DNA from: Apostichopus japonicus
Lineage: Eukaryota; Echinodermata; Holothuroidea; Aspidochirotida; Stichopodidae
Reading direction: 5' to 3'
NCBI RefSeq assembly: GCF_037975245.1
Contig: NC_092575.1
Location: 1,071,001 to 1,135,000 of the forward strand
Length of the DNA: 64,000 nucleotides
Below the pieces are notes generated by a model. It saw only the letters and a program-made list of their open reading frames with translations, searched no databases and was not told the origin of the DNA. Shown here piece after piece: positions 1 to 11,200 of the stretch (within the stretch, counting starts at the first letter, position 1; each line of letters starts with the position of its first letter). Made by a program: the position numbers and the translations under genes.

Positions 1-39
1 TACGGCTTGGCAGTACTAATCAATGTTTTGGAAGATCGA

Positions 40-235
40 TACATGGGGAGACCCTCGGTAAAGAAATTTACCCCTCACAAGTGGGGCTTCGTTAGGTAAT
101 TCACCCAACACGAACAGGGTTCAATAAAGAAATTCAACCATTGTGCATGGGGCTTAGTTTAGAAATTCAACCTACCTTTGCATAGGTCTCAGTAAAGTCA
201 TCCAACCATCATAAGAGGGGGGGGGGGGGGCTCGG
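40..235. repeat. degenerate tandem repeat, about 33-36 bp unit, five or more copies
   Basis: Successive blocks share the pattern (g)taaagaaattcaacc...catggggctt: roughly 55-90, 91-122, 123-155, 156-190 and 191-218. The last ends in a run of 14 G (217-230). Copies differ by several substitutions and by small indels, so this is an old minisatellite. Confidence 0.55.
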
Positions 236-676
236 TTGTGAGGTTAGGTGCTGCTTACCTTGTTCTTCCAGTTTCTTGGTCAAACACTCTTCTAGTGACG
301 CTCTGTTCCTTCTCATACTCCTCTTTGGTCATTGGCTTCAGAATACGAGCCTGGCTTTCTCTGGGCTTATCAATACCTTTAGAAAGAATGATAAATACCA
401 ATTCAAGGGAGCATCAGGGAGCAGAAACTCAAACAGATATGGTTATATATTATTGGAAACCCAACTCTAGGGTAACTATAAGTTTTGTGCAGAGACCTCT
501 GTTGATTGTCCAACAATTCATTGATTTTGACCTAGTAGAAACTGTATACCCATAGAAGAAAACTAATTACAGTTAATCCCAGGAGAAACTAGTAGGAATA
601 AAAGAATTTCAATTTAAACAACAAATCTTATGAAGGCTTGATGTGAAGACATTTGCCTCATCAGGATTAAGTCAAA
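236..676. other. downstream flank of the RS-type gene
   Basis: AT-rich sequence between the leftmost tandem repeat and the poly(A) signal. A 105-residue open frame on the plus strand (238-555) has no recognisable domain, and I do not regard it as a gene. Confidence 0.4.
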
Positions 677-682
677 TTTATT
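677..682 (-). terminator. poly(A) signal AATAAA for the RS-type gene
   Basis: TTTATT on the plus strand reads AATAAA on the minus strand, about 130 bases past the stop codon of the RS-type frame. That is a normal spacing for a short 3' UTR and supports the stop at 811-813 as the real end. The hexamer is common by chance in AT-rich DNA. Confidence 0.35.
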
Positions 683-810
683 TTCCTTATCGTTTTCATC
701 AATTCTGTTGCAAGCAACTCCCACCACATGGTATTTATACACAAATATTATACAGCATTAACAGCCATTATTAAGGAGAAAAGTAGAATTAATGCCACAT
801 CACACTCTCT

Positions 811-3225
811 TTATGACAAAATAGCTACCAAACAGCTGAATTTCTTACCAACACCTGCAATAGCTAAGAGCTTTTCCTGCACAGACGAGAGAACCGGTCC
901 TGTCGAGCCCTGATCTTTGCCCTTCTCTGTTCGATCCCTGCCTTTCTTATCCTTTTTCTTTTTTTTCTTCCTTTTCTTATCTTTATGCATATTCTTACTC
1001 TTCTCTTTCTTCTTCTTCTTTTTCTTATCTCCTTTGCTCTTTCTCTTACGTTCCCTCTTCTTCCTGCTGTCACGCCCACCTTCATTCTCCTCCTTCTCCT
1101 CCTCCACCACCTCCTTCTTCTTCCTCTTCTTCTTCTTCTCCTTCGCCTGATTGTCTGAATCCGATTCAGAGACAGAATTGCTCATTTTGACTCTTACGTT
1201 GACAACCGAGTCACCGGAAACAGATTCTGACGATTGCCTTTTCCTGGTTCCCCTCACCTTTTGTTCACTTTTATCGATACCACCGACCCTCGCTGTATTG
1301 TCGCTTTTGCTTTGCCGTTTCGAAGAACTATCGCTCCGGCTATCGTGTCTTTCTCTCTCTTCACCTTTGCTTGGTTTCCGAGCTCTGCCGTCTCTCTGGT
1401 TATCCTCAACAGATCTACGGCTTTTGTCATCTCTGTTACTTCTTTTAGGGTTGCTATCAACCCTCTGGCTATCAAGTCTGTCTTCATCTTCATCTCTATT
1501 ACTCTGTCTAGTGGTACTCTCTTTCCGACCATCTGTTCTTCCGCTGTCCCTGTCATCACTTCTGCTACGTTTTCTGTCTCTTTCTTCGCTATGGTTATCA
1601 TTTCTATGTCTGCTACTACTTTTGTTTTCCTCTACACCCCTATCACCACTCTTTCTTTCTCCTCTTTGTCTATCTTCGCTTTGCTGATCCTCCCTGTCCA
1701 TTTCTCTCCATTTCTCCCTTGCTTTCTCCTTGTGCTTGCTGCTCTCCCTAGAACTATCGACATCTTTCTGTCCCTCCCTCTCTCTATCTTCATGATTCTT
1801 AGTAGATCTGTAATAATCTTCCTGTCTCTTTTCACTCGCCTCTGAATCATAAGAGTCCGATCCAGAAACCGAAACTTTCCTTTTACTTCTAACGGTAGAA
1901 GCTTCTTCTTTTACCTGTTTCCTACCCAGTTCTGAATATTCTGAATCGGTTCCTGAAGAAGTTCCTTTGTCAACAGAATTCATTCTAGATCTAGAATCTT
2001 TCCTTGATCCCGATGTTTTTCTAGACGAAGAACTCTTTTTACCTTTATTGAGCTCTTCCGTACTATATTCATTGTCAGATTCTTCAGAAATCTTTTTGTC
2101 CCCTTCCCTTGATCTAGAATTGCTTTTTGTCCGGTCAGAAGCTCTTCTTTCTGTATGTGATGTTGATCTTTTACTACGTTTTTTACTGTCCCTTTCAACA
2201 GATTTCGATTCCTCCTTTCGTTTACGTTTTCTACTTTCCGAATCAGAGTCATCAATGTCAGAAACTGATTGTTTTCTTTCTTGAGGATCTGGATTCCTGG
2301 TCTCTTGACTCTTTGAGTCACTTTTCTTTCTCCTTTTCTCTACTGGACCTTTATGACTTTCTTTTTTAGACATTTTCTTTTTGCTGCTCTCTCTTAATGG
2401 AGATCGTGACTTCGATCTAAAGTTTGCCTCTCTCTTTCGTGGCGACTTGAATCCACTGTTTTCCTTTTCCATTTCTTTTGTTATTTTGGCCTTATTTCTT
2501 CTCTCTGATGAGCCATCTCTGTGAGAGCTTTTAACGTCATTCACCTCCTTTCGTGATGAGACGCCCCTTTCGCGTTCCGGTGATTTCTCTGCCCTCTTTG
2601 ATGTTTGCCTTAGTGGTCTACTCCTATCGCCTTTTCCTTTTCTACCCCTATTCGAATAATCTTCGTGTCTCACACTTTTGTCATCATCATCATCTGCTCT
2701 CTTCCTTGATTTTTCATCTCTGTGAGGTAATCTTTCGGAATCTTTACTATCCCTAGACGGTCTTTCCCTAGACTGTCTTTCCCTAGACCTAGTTCTTGAT
2801 TTAGAATTGGACCTTCTTCCTCTGTGTGTGTACCCTGAGGCACTTGATTGTTTATGACCAGTTCGGGTAGAACTCTCTCTACTGTCACTTCTGTTTCTTT
2901 TTCCCGATACAGGTGAATGTCTACGTTTCCCAGAACCTGCCGGGGACCTGGGGCGATTTCCTGATTTCTTTGTTTGCTTTCTGCTTGCAGCTTTCTTGGA
3001 GTTTCCCCCATAAGCTTTTGGCAATTGTCTTCCTCTGCTTTCTGAGTCACTGCTACTATTGCTTGAAGATGCCTGGTCTGGACTCACAAAATGACCCTTC
3101 TTTCCAACTCTGGCCCTCTCTTTGTCCTGTATGCTTTCCATGTGCCGAGGATCATTTTCATACTTGGAGTATGCTTTTGGTTTGTGATCTGAATGGGGTG
3201 GACTTTCCCACCCAGAGGAATCCAT
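811..3225 (-). CDS. RS-type (Ser/Arg/Lys-rich) nuclear protein, family not assigned
   Basis: An uninterrupted 804-residue frame runs on the minus strand with extreme composition. After about 50 mixed, acidic-leaning residues (MDSSGWESPPHSD...) come roughly 640 residues packed with SR, RS, RE, SD and KR pairs. A lysine-run region follows at about 695-770 and then a short hydrophobic tail (SSVQEKLLAIAG). There is no folded domain, membrane span or signal peptide. Such composition is typical of splicing-speckle proteins (SRRM, NKTR/PPIG tails, ZC3H13, PNISR), which bind RNA-processing partners through phosphorylated RS repeats. A role in pre-mRNA processing is inferred from composition only. The start ATG is preceded in frame by TGA three codons upstream, so this Met is a plausible start. 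However, the context TCAG|TATGG could instead be an intron acceptor, making this a large internal or terminal exon. A donor-like GTAAGA near the end (841-848, minus strand) could splice off the last residues. The frame is surely coding; the exact ends and the name are uncertain. Confidence 0.75.
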   Translation of the reverse strand: MDSSGWESPPHSDHKPKAYSKYENDPRHMESIQDKERARVGKKGHFVSPDQASSSNSSSDSESRGRQLPKAYGGNSKKAASRKQTKKSGNRPRSPAGSGKRRHSPVSGKRNRSDSRESSTRTGHKQSSASGYTHRGRRSNSKSRTRSRERQSRERPSRDSKDSERLPHRDEKSRKRADDDDDKSVRHEDYSNRGRKGKGDRSRPLRQTSKRAEKSPERERGVSSRKEVNDVKSSHRDGSSERRNKAKITKEMEKENSGFKSPRKREANFRSKSRSPLRESSKKKMSKKESHKGPVEKRRKKSDSKSQETRNPDPQERKQSVSDIDDSDSESRKRKRKEESKSVERDSKKRSKRSTSHTERRASDRTKSNSRSREGDKKISEESDNEYSTEELNKGKKSSSSRKTSGSRKDSRSRMNSVDKGTSSGTDSEYSELGRKQVKEEASTVRSKRKVSVSGSDSYDSEASEKRQEDYYRSTKNHEDREREGQKDVDSSRESSKHKEKAREKWREMDREDQQSEDRQRGERKSGDRGVEENKSSSRHRNDNHSEERDRKRSRSDDRDSGRTDGRKESTTRQSNRDEDEDRLDSQRVDSNPKRSNRDDKSRRSVEDNQRDGRARKPSKGEERERHDSRSDSSSKRQSKSDNTARVGGIDKSEQKVRGTRKRQSSESVSGDSVVNVRVKMSNSVSESDSDNQAKEKKKKRKKKEVVEEEKEENEGGRDSRKKRERKRKSKGDKKKKKKKEKSKNMHKDKKRKKKKKKDKKGRDRTEKGKDQGSTGPVLSSVQEKLLAIAGVGKKFSCLVAILS

Positions 3226-4703
3226 ACTGATTCAATATCTCAATGGAAAATGCCCTTGACACTTACTAGTCCATTTTACTCTCTCCGTTTCAAATATCAT
3301 TCTAGAATGGAAAATAAATAGAAATTTGAACATGCATGGAGCAAGAATGTGGTGTTATTACTTTTACCCTTGCCACCCAGTCATTCGCAATCAAATAATT
3401 ACCAAGTTTTACAGTAAGGCCAGTCCTTCTAGATTTTGCATTAATTATGGCTTTCACAGAACGTACAGCTGTTGGGTGAGTAACATGACATAAGCCTAGG
3501 CTATTTCCTTGCTCATCATATGCTGCAAAGTGCAAGGCCGAATACTTGAAAGTCATGACATCGGGCACAAGCATTATCAATATTGAAGGTTAGTAGTGGA
3601 AGGGTCCATAACTGCAGAATTATATATCAGATCAATACAGTATATGTGTTAATGGCATGGTGATCTTTCTTATGTCTGTACAGTACAAATCAAGCAAATA
3701 TTCCGTAGCCTAGGCCTAGTTTGCGCATGGGCCTGTTCTGCGACACTGAAAAAAATGTTAGGCCTCACTTTAGACTTCATACTGTACAAGGCCCAGTCAA
3801 ACTGCCCATTATAATGCAGCCAAACAGTTATGCCTAATTGGGCTAGTTGGTTTTAGACTACACCACTGTCATCGCTAAATATAATCCAGAACAAGATACC
3901 TTCTTTTCTTTGTACATACTTTCAAAGTTTAAGGCTGATTTTTCTTAGTCAAAAGAACGCATGAAATTAACAGTGAGTTCGCGTCAGTACGTGTTAACGT
4001 TATCTCTTATGGCAAGCCGTTTCAGTATTTTACTTAAAAATGTCACTTCCATACGGAAGCTTATAGTGCCATCAACATAAGAAAAACTTTGCCCCATAAG
4101 TTGACATTTTGCAGTAAATTGTTTAGATAACAAGATTATATATCGTCTAAATCAGAAAAATGTTGGACTGCTCAGTTGCTTTAACTGAGCAATTGAACAA
4201 TTTTCGGCAAAGTGTTTAATTGACAACTTATCATATCTCGTCAATTGAATATTACTCTGACCATGTTTGCGTTTCAAATTGTGTGTGTAGGGGAGGGGGT
4301 TGGGGGTGGTGGTTGGGGTGGGGAGAAAGATGGATTTGTAATTGTGACGGAGTCTGCAGAATGGGATGGGTCTGAGCACAACTGGAAAGAATGCGGTGGG
4401 AACGTTTTTATCGTACACCAGAAGGCTTTCAAACCCCTCTGTATACCATATAATACTTGCAAGTAACATGAGTGAATGATGTACGTTCTTCATATTGAAG
4501 CACATTAACCGAAGGGCTACACATATGTCTGTTTTGATGGTAAGTATTGTAAAGCAGGAAAGGTTAAATCGTATGTCATTGTTTTTCCCCCGTGGCAAAG
4601 GAGTAACTTGCCCATGAGAACAGTATACCCGATAATCAGAGAAAAAACAATTAGCTAAGATGTGGTTACCATTCAACACTGGTCATTAAGAAGTGGAACT
4701 ACT
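3226..4703. other. intergenic or upstream DNA of the RS-type gene
   Basis: No exon could be supported. On the minus strand a donor-like CTA|GTAAGTG lies near 3262-3271 just upstream of the RS frame, and a 92-residue open frame lies at 3302-3580. Neither connects cleanly to the RS frame. A perfect 9-bp stem (TGCTCAGTT / AACTGAGCA, 4169-4177 and 4183-4191, 5-base loop) is present. Upstream exons or the promoter of the RS-type gene may lie here. Confidence 0.4.
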
Positions 4704-5071
4704 CAAGGGCGTAGGAACCGGGGGGCTGGGGGCACCAGCCCCCCAGTGAAAAATATGGGGGGGCGGAAGTATCATTCCGCCCCCCCCCCCCGCTCCGCAA
4801 GTCAGAAAACCCCTTTTTCATTTCCAAATGAGAAAAAAATCTCATTTGGAGCACCAAATTGCATTTAAGGCCAGGTGAAAATGCAAAAATTCTTTACAAA
4901 ATGGAGTGGGAGTTGAAGTGTGCTATATTGCACCAAATTGCATCTAAGGCCACCTGGAAATGCAAAAAAATTCCAAAGGGGAGGGGGGAACCCCTCCCCT
5001 TAGACCCCTCCCCCAGGCCGGCCATCAGTCTTCAGCCCCCCCCCCCACTCAAAAGTACCTTCCTACGCCAC
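4704..5071. mobile_element. short non-autonomous DNA transposon (MITE-like) with TIRs
   Basis: A perfect 10-bp inverted terminal sequence, GGCGTAGGAA, occurs at 4708-4717 and as its complement at 5060-5069. The element is flanked by the direct repeat TGGAACTACT at 4694-4703 and 5072-5081, which looks like a 10-bp target-site duplication. Inside are C- and G-rich blocks near both ends and two diverged copies of a segment starting gcaccaaattgcat (about 4851 and 4931). There is no transposase frame; the short open frames across it are translations of the repeat. TIRs reading GGCGTAGG are, to my knowledge, common in marine invertebrate repeats. A 9-10 bp duplication is typical of Mutator-like elements, but the superfamily is an inference. 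Confidence 0.75.
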
Positions 5072-7260
5072 TGGAACTACTTATAATGACCCATTGTGCT
5101 TTGTGTTTGACAACAACACCCAACCTTCCAGAAAGTGTAGTGAAGCTGCGACAAAAAGGGCAATCGAGTTCTTGATATGATTAGGAGAAATTTTAGATAC
5201 GTTTAGGAAACAAACTGTTGCTATATAGATTGATGGTATAACTATCAGCAGTTGGTTAGGTGTCATCTTGAGTATGCTACTCTAGCTTGGTATCCTTACT
5301 TTTCTAAAGACAAGGACGTTACAGAAATAGTTGAAAGACCTGCTAGTAGGTTAATTCTTCCACTGAAGGATGTTCCTTGTACTGGAGGCTTCGGATTCTA
5401 AATCTCACAACCTTGGAAGATAGAAGGTTGGGGATTTATGCAGTTGAAGCTGAAACAACAAGCATGCAATTATTGCTGAATTTGTCTTACACAGAAGAGA
5501 GCAAAAGAGAATCACGCCCTCACAATGAAGCATCGTACGAGGGCGCGTCATTATTTCGAATGATGAGAAATTATTTGAGCTGGCAAAAGAGCTTATCTAT
5601 GTGATTTTTTAGTTCCGGGTCGGGTCAAGTGATATAAACAAACCCACTTATCGAAATATGTATACGTTTACCGTATGTGTATTGCAAAGAGAAAGCAAGA
5701 TAGATTTATTAATCGTTCGCTATTAGAAATCGCTTGATATTTGTTAAAGGTTCCAGTTACGTTCTATTAGGTTCCAATCGTATTGCATGAATCAGGATCG
5801 ATTACGTCAAGATCGTACCATCCAGAGATATGGAAGTATATCAAGAGCCTATTCTCATTTGTCATTTTACTGTCTTAAATTGCAATGTGCAATCAATACA
5901 GTACATAATACCTCTTACACTGAGTAAAGGATCTGCCAAATTTCTTAGAGTAACTGTGAACTTTGAATAATATATCATAGGCCTGTACATAAAATTTTAA
6001 ATTTAAGAACAGCGGAATTCGAAAATAATTTCCTGCAAAATTTCAACACATGATATTGTCAAATATCAACAAGACTGACAGATGTTTATATGAATCTAAG
6101 GAATAACAAATAACTTTGAAAAAAAAGCTACATGTGTTATTTCAAATAAAGACCTGTGAATCTTGAACCATAAACTGCGCAATTGAGTATGAGGCCTTTC
6201 GAATTCATCACAAATGAGAAGTTTCAAAGTCGTTTATTCGAGGGAAGTTAGAAATGTGACTTTAATTTGTTTCTTTTTGGGGGGGGGGGGGAGAAGGAGG
6301 GGTGTAACCACAAAACCATCTAAAATACTTCACGGTAAACTGGGTCTTCTGTACAACAAATTCCAAAAAGCAGTAGACATCAATAACATTGTAAGTAATT
6401 AGAAAGATATTATTCTTGGTAGTGGAGGCTCTTTCCCGTGACATCAATACAGGTATCATTTAAAGGAACAAACCAACTAATAAGATAATAAGTGCTATCC
6501 TATATGACCGCAACAGTTGTGCATGAAACTTGAAAGTTACAAGATTTGTACGAAAACATCGGTAGCGATTATTATCCTTACCGTTTTTCGTTTATGACTA
6601 AAAGCGGAAATTGTTTTATAATTGGTTCCAAGAAGCTGCACCATTAGATTCTCCAAATTTATATGGATGTATTTCAAAGCCCTTGTGGGCTTATCGAGGT
6701 GGGGGGGGGGGTAAGTCACGGGAAGCTACAGCGATTAGCAAGTTTAAAGCACTAACAAACACATGAGGAGGTGGAATTAAATTTGTCTGGAATGGTTTTC
6801 AAATCCCTAGTATGGGTCCAGGGGCGGAGCCCTGGAAGCCACAGACCTTGTTGATGTTTCTTGTCCTCTCGTAGTGACTTTACAGCACAAAACACATGTC
6901 AGAAAGAGAAATTACAGTTCTTAATTTCAGCGGAATGTATTACAAAATAACGCAAATAATGTTGACTACATTAACATTGTGTATCATATAACATTTTTCG
7001 GTCCTCCGCGCTTGCGGCAGGTGCCATGTAAAACATGACATTTTGGATTGCCTCTATTTGGTCAGCCTCATTTTTACGATATTTCATACTTCTGGAACGC
7101 TGTCTCTCGCTCTAGTTGCCGTGCCTCTGTATCAGTACAGTGTCCGACTCTAACCTGCTTGCTAGTAGTAACGTTGCATGACAATACCAGCTTATCTGGG
7201 CCTCTGAGCAGGTCCCTCCACACTTACCATGGTAACAAGGGAATTTTGTAAAAAGGGTAA
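5072..7260. other. intergenic DNA between the two divergent genes
   Basis: AT-rich, without a supported gene. It contains a run of 13 G at 6279-6291, a second G run near 6701-6710, and a perfect 7-bp stem around gcggag (TCCAGGG 6817-6823, CCCTGGA 6830-6836) that resembles the end of a dispersed repeat. Open frames here are all under 80 residues and show no domain. Confidence 0.4.
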
Positions 7261-7292
7261 TCCCCATATGAGCAGATCATGACATCATATTA

Positions 7293-7300
7293 TGACGTCA
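7293..7300. promoter_or_regulatory. CRE-like palindrome TGACGTCA, upstream copy
   Basis: A perfect 8-bp CREB/ATF consensus about 500 bp before the presumed first exon of the corepressor gene. A second copy lies at 7772-7779. Two perfect copies within 500 bp next to a putative promoter are suggestive, but binding is unproven. Confidence 0.4.
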
Positions 7301-7771
7301 GATTAGCGCGGGCATCGGTCAGCGTTACGTAAAAGTATAAATTTTACATTACAAAATAATCCATTTGTGTTTTCACAAATAAATCATTAAGTGTCCCAGT
7401 CTTTTCATTACCAGTAGAATTGCATCTTCTCTGCCAAGAAAGGCATAATTTTCCTAGGCACGTACGTATTTTACACATCATTTAAGTCAGTTTCAACGAC
7501 CAACGATAAACTCTACACGACAACTATGAGCAACTTGGAAGCCTGGGATTAGTTGTGTAATTTTTATCCTGATCCACCCAAATAAAGAAGAAATATTGAG
7601 CAAAGATATAACAAAGAAATGAAATAAACATATCTATGATAAATTCACATTAAAATATATCAAAACGAAGCAAAATATAAGTCAAACGTCTCTAATCTCG
7701 GTCCCAGGTTCTGGTGATTAACAACAACAGTACAGGTGTACATTGCGTTGTTGCTGTATAATACACATGAA

Positions 7772-7779
7772 TGACGTCA
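7772..7779. promoter_or_regulatory. CRE-like palindrome TGACGTCA, proximal copy
   Basis: A perfect CREB/ATF consensus 25 bp before the first ATG of the presumed 5' exon. CREs near transcription starts are common in TATA-less animal promoters, which fits a promoter at about 7.7-7.8 kb. Confidence 0.45.
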
Positions 7780-7780
7780 C

Positions 7781-7844
7781 TCAAAAGATTTACAAAATGG
7801 CGGTGAAAGAAAATGAAAATGGCTGGTAGACAGACCACGGAAAG
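7781..7844 (+). other. NCOR: presumed non-coding exon 1 (5' UTR) of the NCoR-family gene
   Basis: The exon ends at a strong donor, ACGGAAAG|GTAAGG (intron starts 7845), and follows the CRE/YY1 cluster. Its true 5' end is not visible, so the start given is only a guess. It carries an 11-codon frame, stop included, beginning MAVKENENGW (7797-7829). That frame stops before the splice site, so it would be an upstream frame, not the protein start. The 325-bp intron after it leads to the exon at 8170. A CpG-richer patch follows at about 7975-8025. The link to the gene is inferred from position and splice consensus only. Confidence 0.45.
7795..7804 (+). promoter_or_regulatory. YY1-like element AAAATGGCGG
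   Basis: It matches the AANATGGCGG core that YY1 binds just downstream of many animal transcription starts, in the usual orientation. It overlaps the ATG of a short upstream frame, a known arrangement for 5'-UTR YY1 sites. Together with the adjacent CRE it marks the likely promoter and first exon of the corepressor gene. Confidence 0.45.
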
Positions 7845-8169
7845 GTAAGGATTGCTCCAAATTCAGCCAAAATTATTTGCTCAAAATTGTTTGAGCTCGT
7901 ACAGCACGAACGTATTTACATGTTTGTTTACTTCTCTCGGCCGTATTCGTCACTTTTCTTGCTGAAAAGTAGGCCTGTATTTTGCGATCGTTTCACGCAA
8001 GTCGCGACCGCGGCGAGCTTTAGTTAGGGTTGTCTCCTCATTGCACACTGAAGGAGGAGCACGTTGTCATTGATTTGGACATAGCACAAGCCGCCGTTTG
8101 AAATACGGTCTAGCCTCTAGGAATAATTTCAACAACTATTTTTATATTGTTACGGGATTTGTTTTACAG

Positions 8170-8220
8170 GGTTGATATTGAAATAGAATGCTGAAAGTCT
8201 TAACCTGTGATAATGCAGAG
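8170..8220 (+). other. NCOR: exon 2 of the NCoR-family gene (5' UTR plus start codon)
   Basis: A 51-bp exon is bounded by a good acceptor (ttgttttacag, ending 8169) and donor (CAGAG|GTATGT). An in-frame TAA lies four codons before the ATG at 8213 and closes the upstream frame. Its last eight bases are coding (see 8213-8220). Confidence 0.6.
8213..8220 (+). CDS. NCOR: first coding segment of NCoR/SMRT-family corepressor (start codon exon)
   Basis: ATGCAGAG encodes Met-Gln and two bases of an Arg codon. The next recognised coding exon begins with one base (A) that completes AGA, and its frame then reads Val-Ser-Ser-Ala-Ser-Gln-Leu. The phase-2 junction therefore fits. The ATG has an A at -3. 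An in-frame stop four codons upstream within the same exon rules out further N-terminal extension. Only two and two-thirds codons are carried here, and the partner exon is 46.8 kb away. The assignment rests on splice consensus, phase and position next to a promoter-like patch. Another small exon inside the long intron cannot be excluded. Confidence 0.55.
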
Positions 8221-11200
8221 GTATGTATTATATACCGTCCATTTCCTTCATTTTTCGTACAATTTGAGAACTGTATTTAGACTTTGTGATCTTACTCCTT
8301 CTGGTGATTTTGAAACTGTGTAAGTCTGTTGTACATGCTGATTTACATTGGCTAAAACAGTTAGGCCAGCTTCTTACTTCTCTTTATACAGTGTTTCTTC
8401 GATTGTGGACAGAATAGAATGTAGCTGAACAATTTTCACATGGAAGATTTCATTTTCCCAAGTATTTGAGTAGTTAAATCGTACAGGTTTAGTAATTTCA
8501 TTGGTTTTTTGTTAATGATACTTCATCCTGGCCAAGGCAAACCAAGATTTGTAGCTGAACCTTTCTGATAGATCAGCAGAGCATTTTAGTAGTATTTTTG
8601 TCAGATGTCAACAAAGAAAATTATATATTTTCCCCATGTAGTAGTTTTATGTACTATTTACTACTTGTAAGAGATAAATATTTCATTTATCTTGGGCACT
8701 ATCTTGAGTTACATGCAATCTTTTGTAACAATGCTTTTTGGAATTTGACTAACCGTTGTTTAGAAAATGTCATTATATAAACAATTCACTTGATATCATC
8801 CAGTACGCAAGACCTTTTTCTGCCAGTTGTCCACTCTTTTACTCCCAGAAAATATGAGAAGATATTGTGAACTGTTCTCTATGCATTTCATGAAATTTCA
8901 TGAAATTGAGGAAGTGGCATGTTGGCCATATAGAGTTTCCATTCACTCCTTTAAAAATACCTACTTCCAACATCTGCAAGTTGCAAATGTTGAATTTGCA
9001 GATTTTTGAAGAGGGAAAGATAGTCCCTTCTTGGTTTTGTTTGACTGTTTGCTAATGTATTTTAAGGATTTTTTTTTCTGGTTATGCAAAAGGCATTTTT
9101 GAAGAGCTTGCTTTGTTTCAGATTCTAGTGTTGGGAATTGTGCTGCTGCTGTTATGTTTTTTTGACAAATGTCCAAATTGTGAAATTGTGTGTTTATGTG
9201 TTCATTTTATTACAGATGAAGAGTAAGCTGTTAATTTTGTTTAAGTATTTCCTAAACAAGAATAGTTTTTGCATATTTATAATGCTAGGTAATGAAGATC
9301 TTTAGAAATGTCAGTGTTGTTGGGTGTGGCTTTGTTGTAAGTGTTATCAAGATCCGTGTTGTTGCGGTCTACAGTTTTCTGTGAGCACCTTTAATATAGA
9401 TTAGGTGCTCAATCATTAACCAGATGCAGTGTGCATTGAATGAAGGCCCCAGTGCTTTTCACTATAGATGTGTGGCAGTCACCTTATCAGCTAAGAGCAG
9501 GGTGAAAAAAAAGCAAGTTACCATTTATTTGTCTGTCATCATAGCTTTTAATATTGAGCAAGTAGCATGCATTCAGGTAGCCAATGACCCACCATTGGTG
9601 ATGAAATGGAGGGAATTTTCTTTCCTTTATGCATTTTCAATGAGAGTTCATTTACTGGTTTGTGTTTTTGAGCTGAAGACAAGATCTGTTAAAGTGGAAA
9701 ATTTTCAGACAAATTTTAGGTTTAAGGACACAAAACGTCTTGTGTTGTCCAATTACATGTTCTAATTCACATAGCATTTCAAAATTTTATATCTTAGTAT
9801 AAAGAAATTTGCAGTAGTCATACATTTTTCAACATTGTACAAATTTTGCACATAATTGAGAGAGTTCGGTCACAGGAATGATTCATATGCCCCTTCAGTC
9901 CCATTGAATATTGATACTAAGAATACAATACTTCATAATATAGATCGATGCATAACCAGTTGTAGTGGAGACATGTCTTCATGAAAATGTTTTGTTGTAC
10001 AAGTTACTTACAAGGACTTAACTGTTTACAATTCTTTTGTTTACAAATTTTTGTTTCTTGGTTAAATAAAGCAGTATAGTCAGTTGAGGGAAAAACATGA
10101 TCATATATATATGTGATCAAATTCACAACCAGATGGGACAAAGGTGTTAACATTTTTGAAATTGAGGTTAATCCTAGCCACAGATCCTTTGCATGACGTG
10201 TCAATGTGTTAAGGGTTTTGGTTGTCACATCAATGGTACACTTTTTGAAGTTCTGCTAGGGAGGGCATCTGCTGTGAGGTCTTTGTTTTTCCCAGTGGTC
10301 GTTTCCACAAAGGCAGTAATGTCTCACTAAGTCTGCTTGGCCTCTGAAGAGAAAGGAGATTTCCTGTGCACAATTAGAAGAAGACCTGTCTGTTGCTGCC
10401 TGCAACTGTTGTTACTGCAGGCAAGTGGACTGACTGGTAGACTCCAATTGGAAGCTCTTGGGAAACAGGAAGGAAGTAATAATAATCCCATCACATTGTG
10501 CCCTGGTACCAATTCATGGCTGGTCTGTGAATATTTTTTGCAACATATTGGGGCTGCCTTTGCCTGCCATGGCTTTAAATCATTTGAGGCTTGACAAAGG
10601 GAAATCGAAGTGTTTTGACATGCATCATAAACAGGAACATTTGGTAGGCCTTTTTCCCCCCCTCAGTCAGGTGTTACTTGTAACAACAATACTTATTGGA
10701 GAGGTCACTTCGATATATTCAGGTTCTATTAAAAGATATTGGCACAAGGCAGCAGTCAGTCTGTATTCTGTGTTTACATTAGATCATACACTGATCACCA
10801 GATGAACTGTTCTGTATATATAATTCAATTATGTTGGTTTAGTGGTCCCAGGCATGTTTGAACTTTCCAAATTGAAAACAACTTGCAGCCCTCAAGTTGT
10901 CTTTTTCATTAAAAGTAGGATTAATTATAGCTTGTGATAGGAGAGTAACACCCTTTTGTCTCCCTTTCCCCTCTCTCTCCCCCACCCCCTCCCTCAGAAG
11001 AAATTATAACTTCCCTGACTAAGTTTAGGCTGGAACACAAAGACATTTAATGCATAAACTTGAAATTAACTAAATATCATTTTCCTGAGTTGCTGAGCAA
11101 CTAAGGTTTCATCAAATGGTTCAGTAGATTGACTTGTATATAACATCAGTACTTATCATCAAACAGATAGGATTGTAAATTACTTGAAAAATGAGACCTT

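Noticed and set aside
917-2369. Several long plus-strand open frames opposite the RS-type gene (for example 1151-1687 and 1234-1845)
   Set aside because: They are complements of the RS/lysine-rich coding sequence: Ser/Leu/Phe-rich low complexity with no domain. The minus-strand frame explains them all.
3302-3580. 92-residue minus-strand frame just upstream of the RS-type gene, considered as an upstream exon
   Set aside because: No pair of splice sites joins it in frame to the RS frame, and no family is recognisable. It may still be worth checking with transcripts.
4245-5175. Short frames around and within the GGCGTAGG element (Pro/Gly-rich)
   Set aside because: They arise from G/C homopolymers and transposon sequence.
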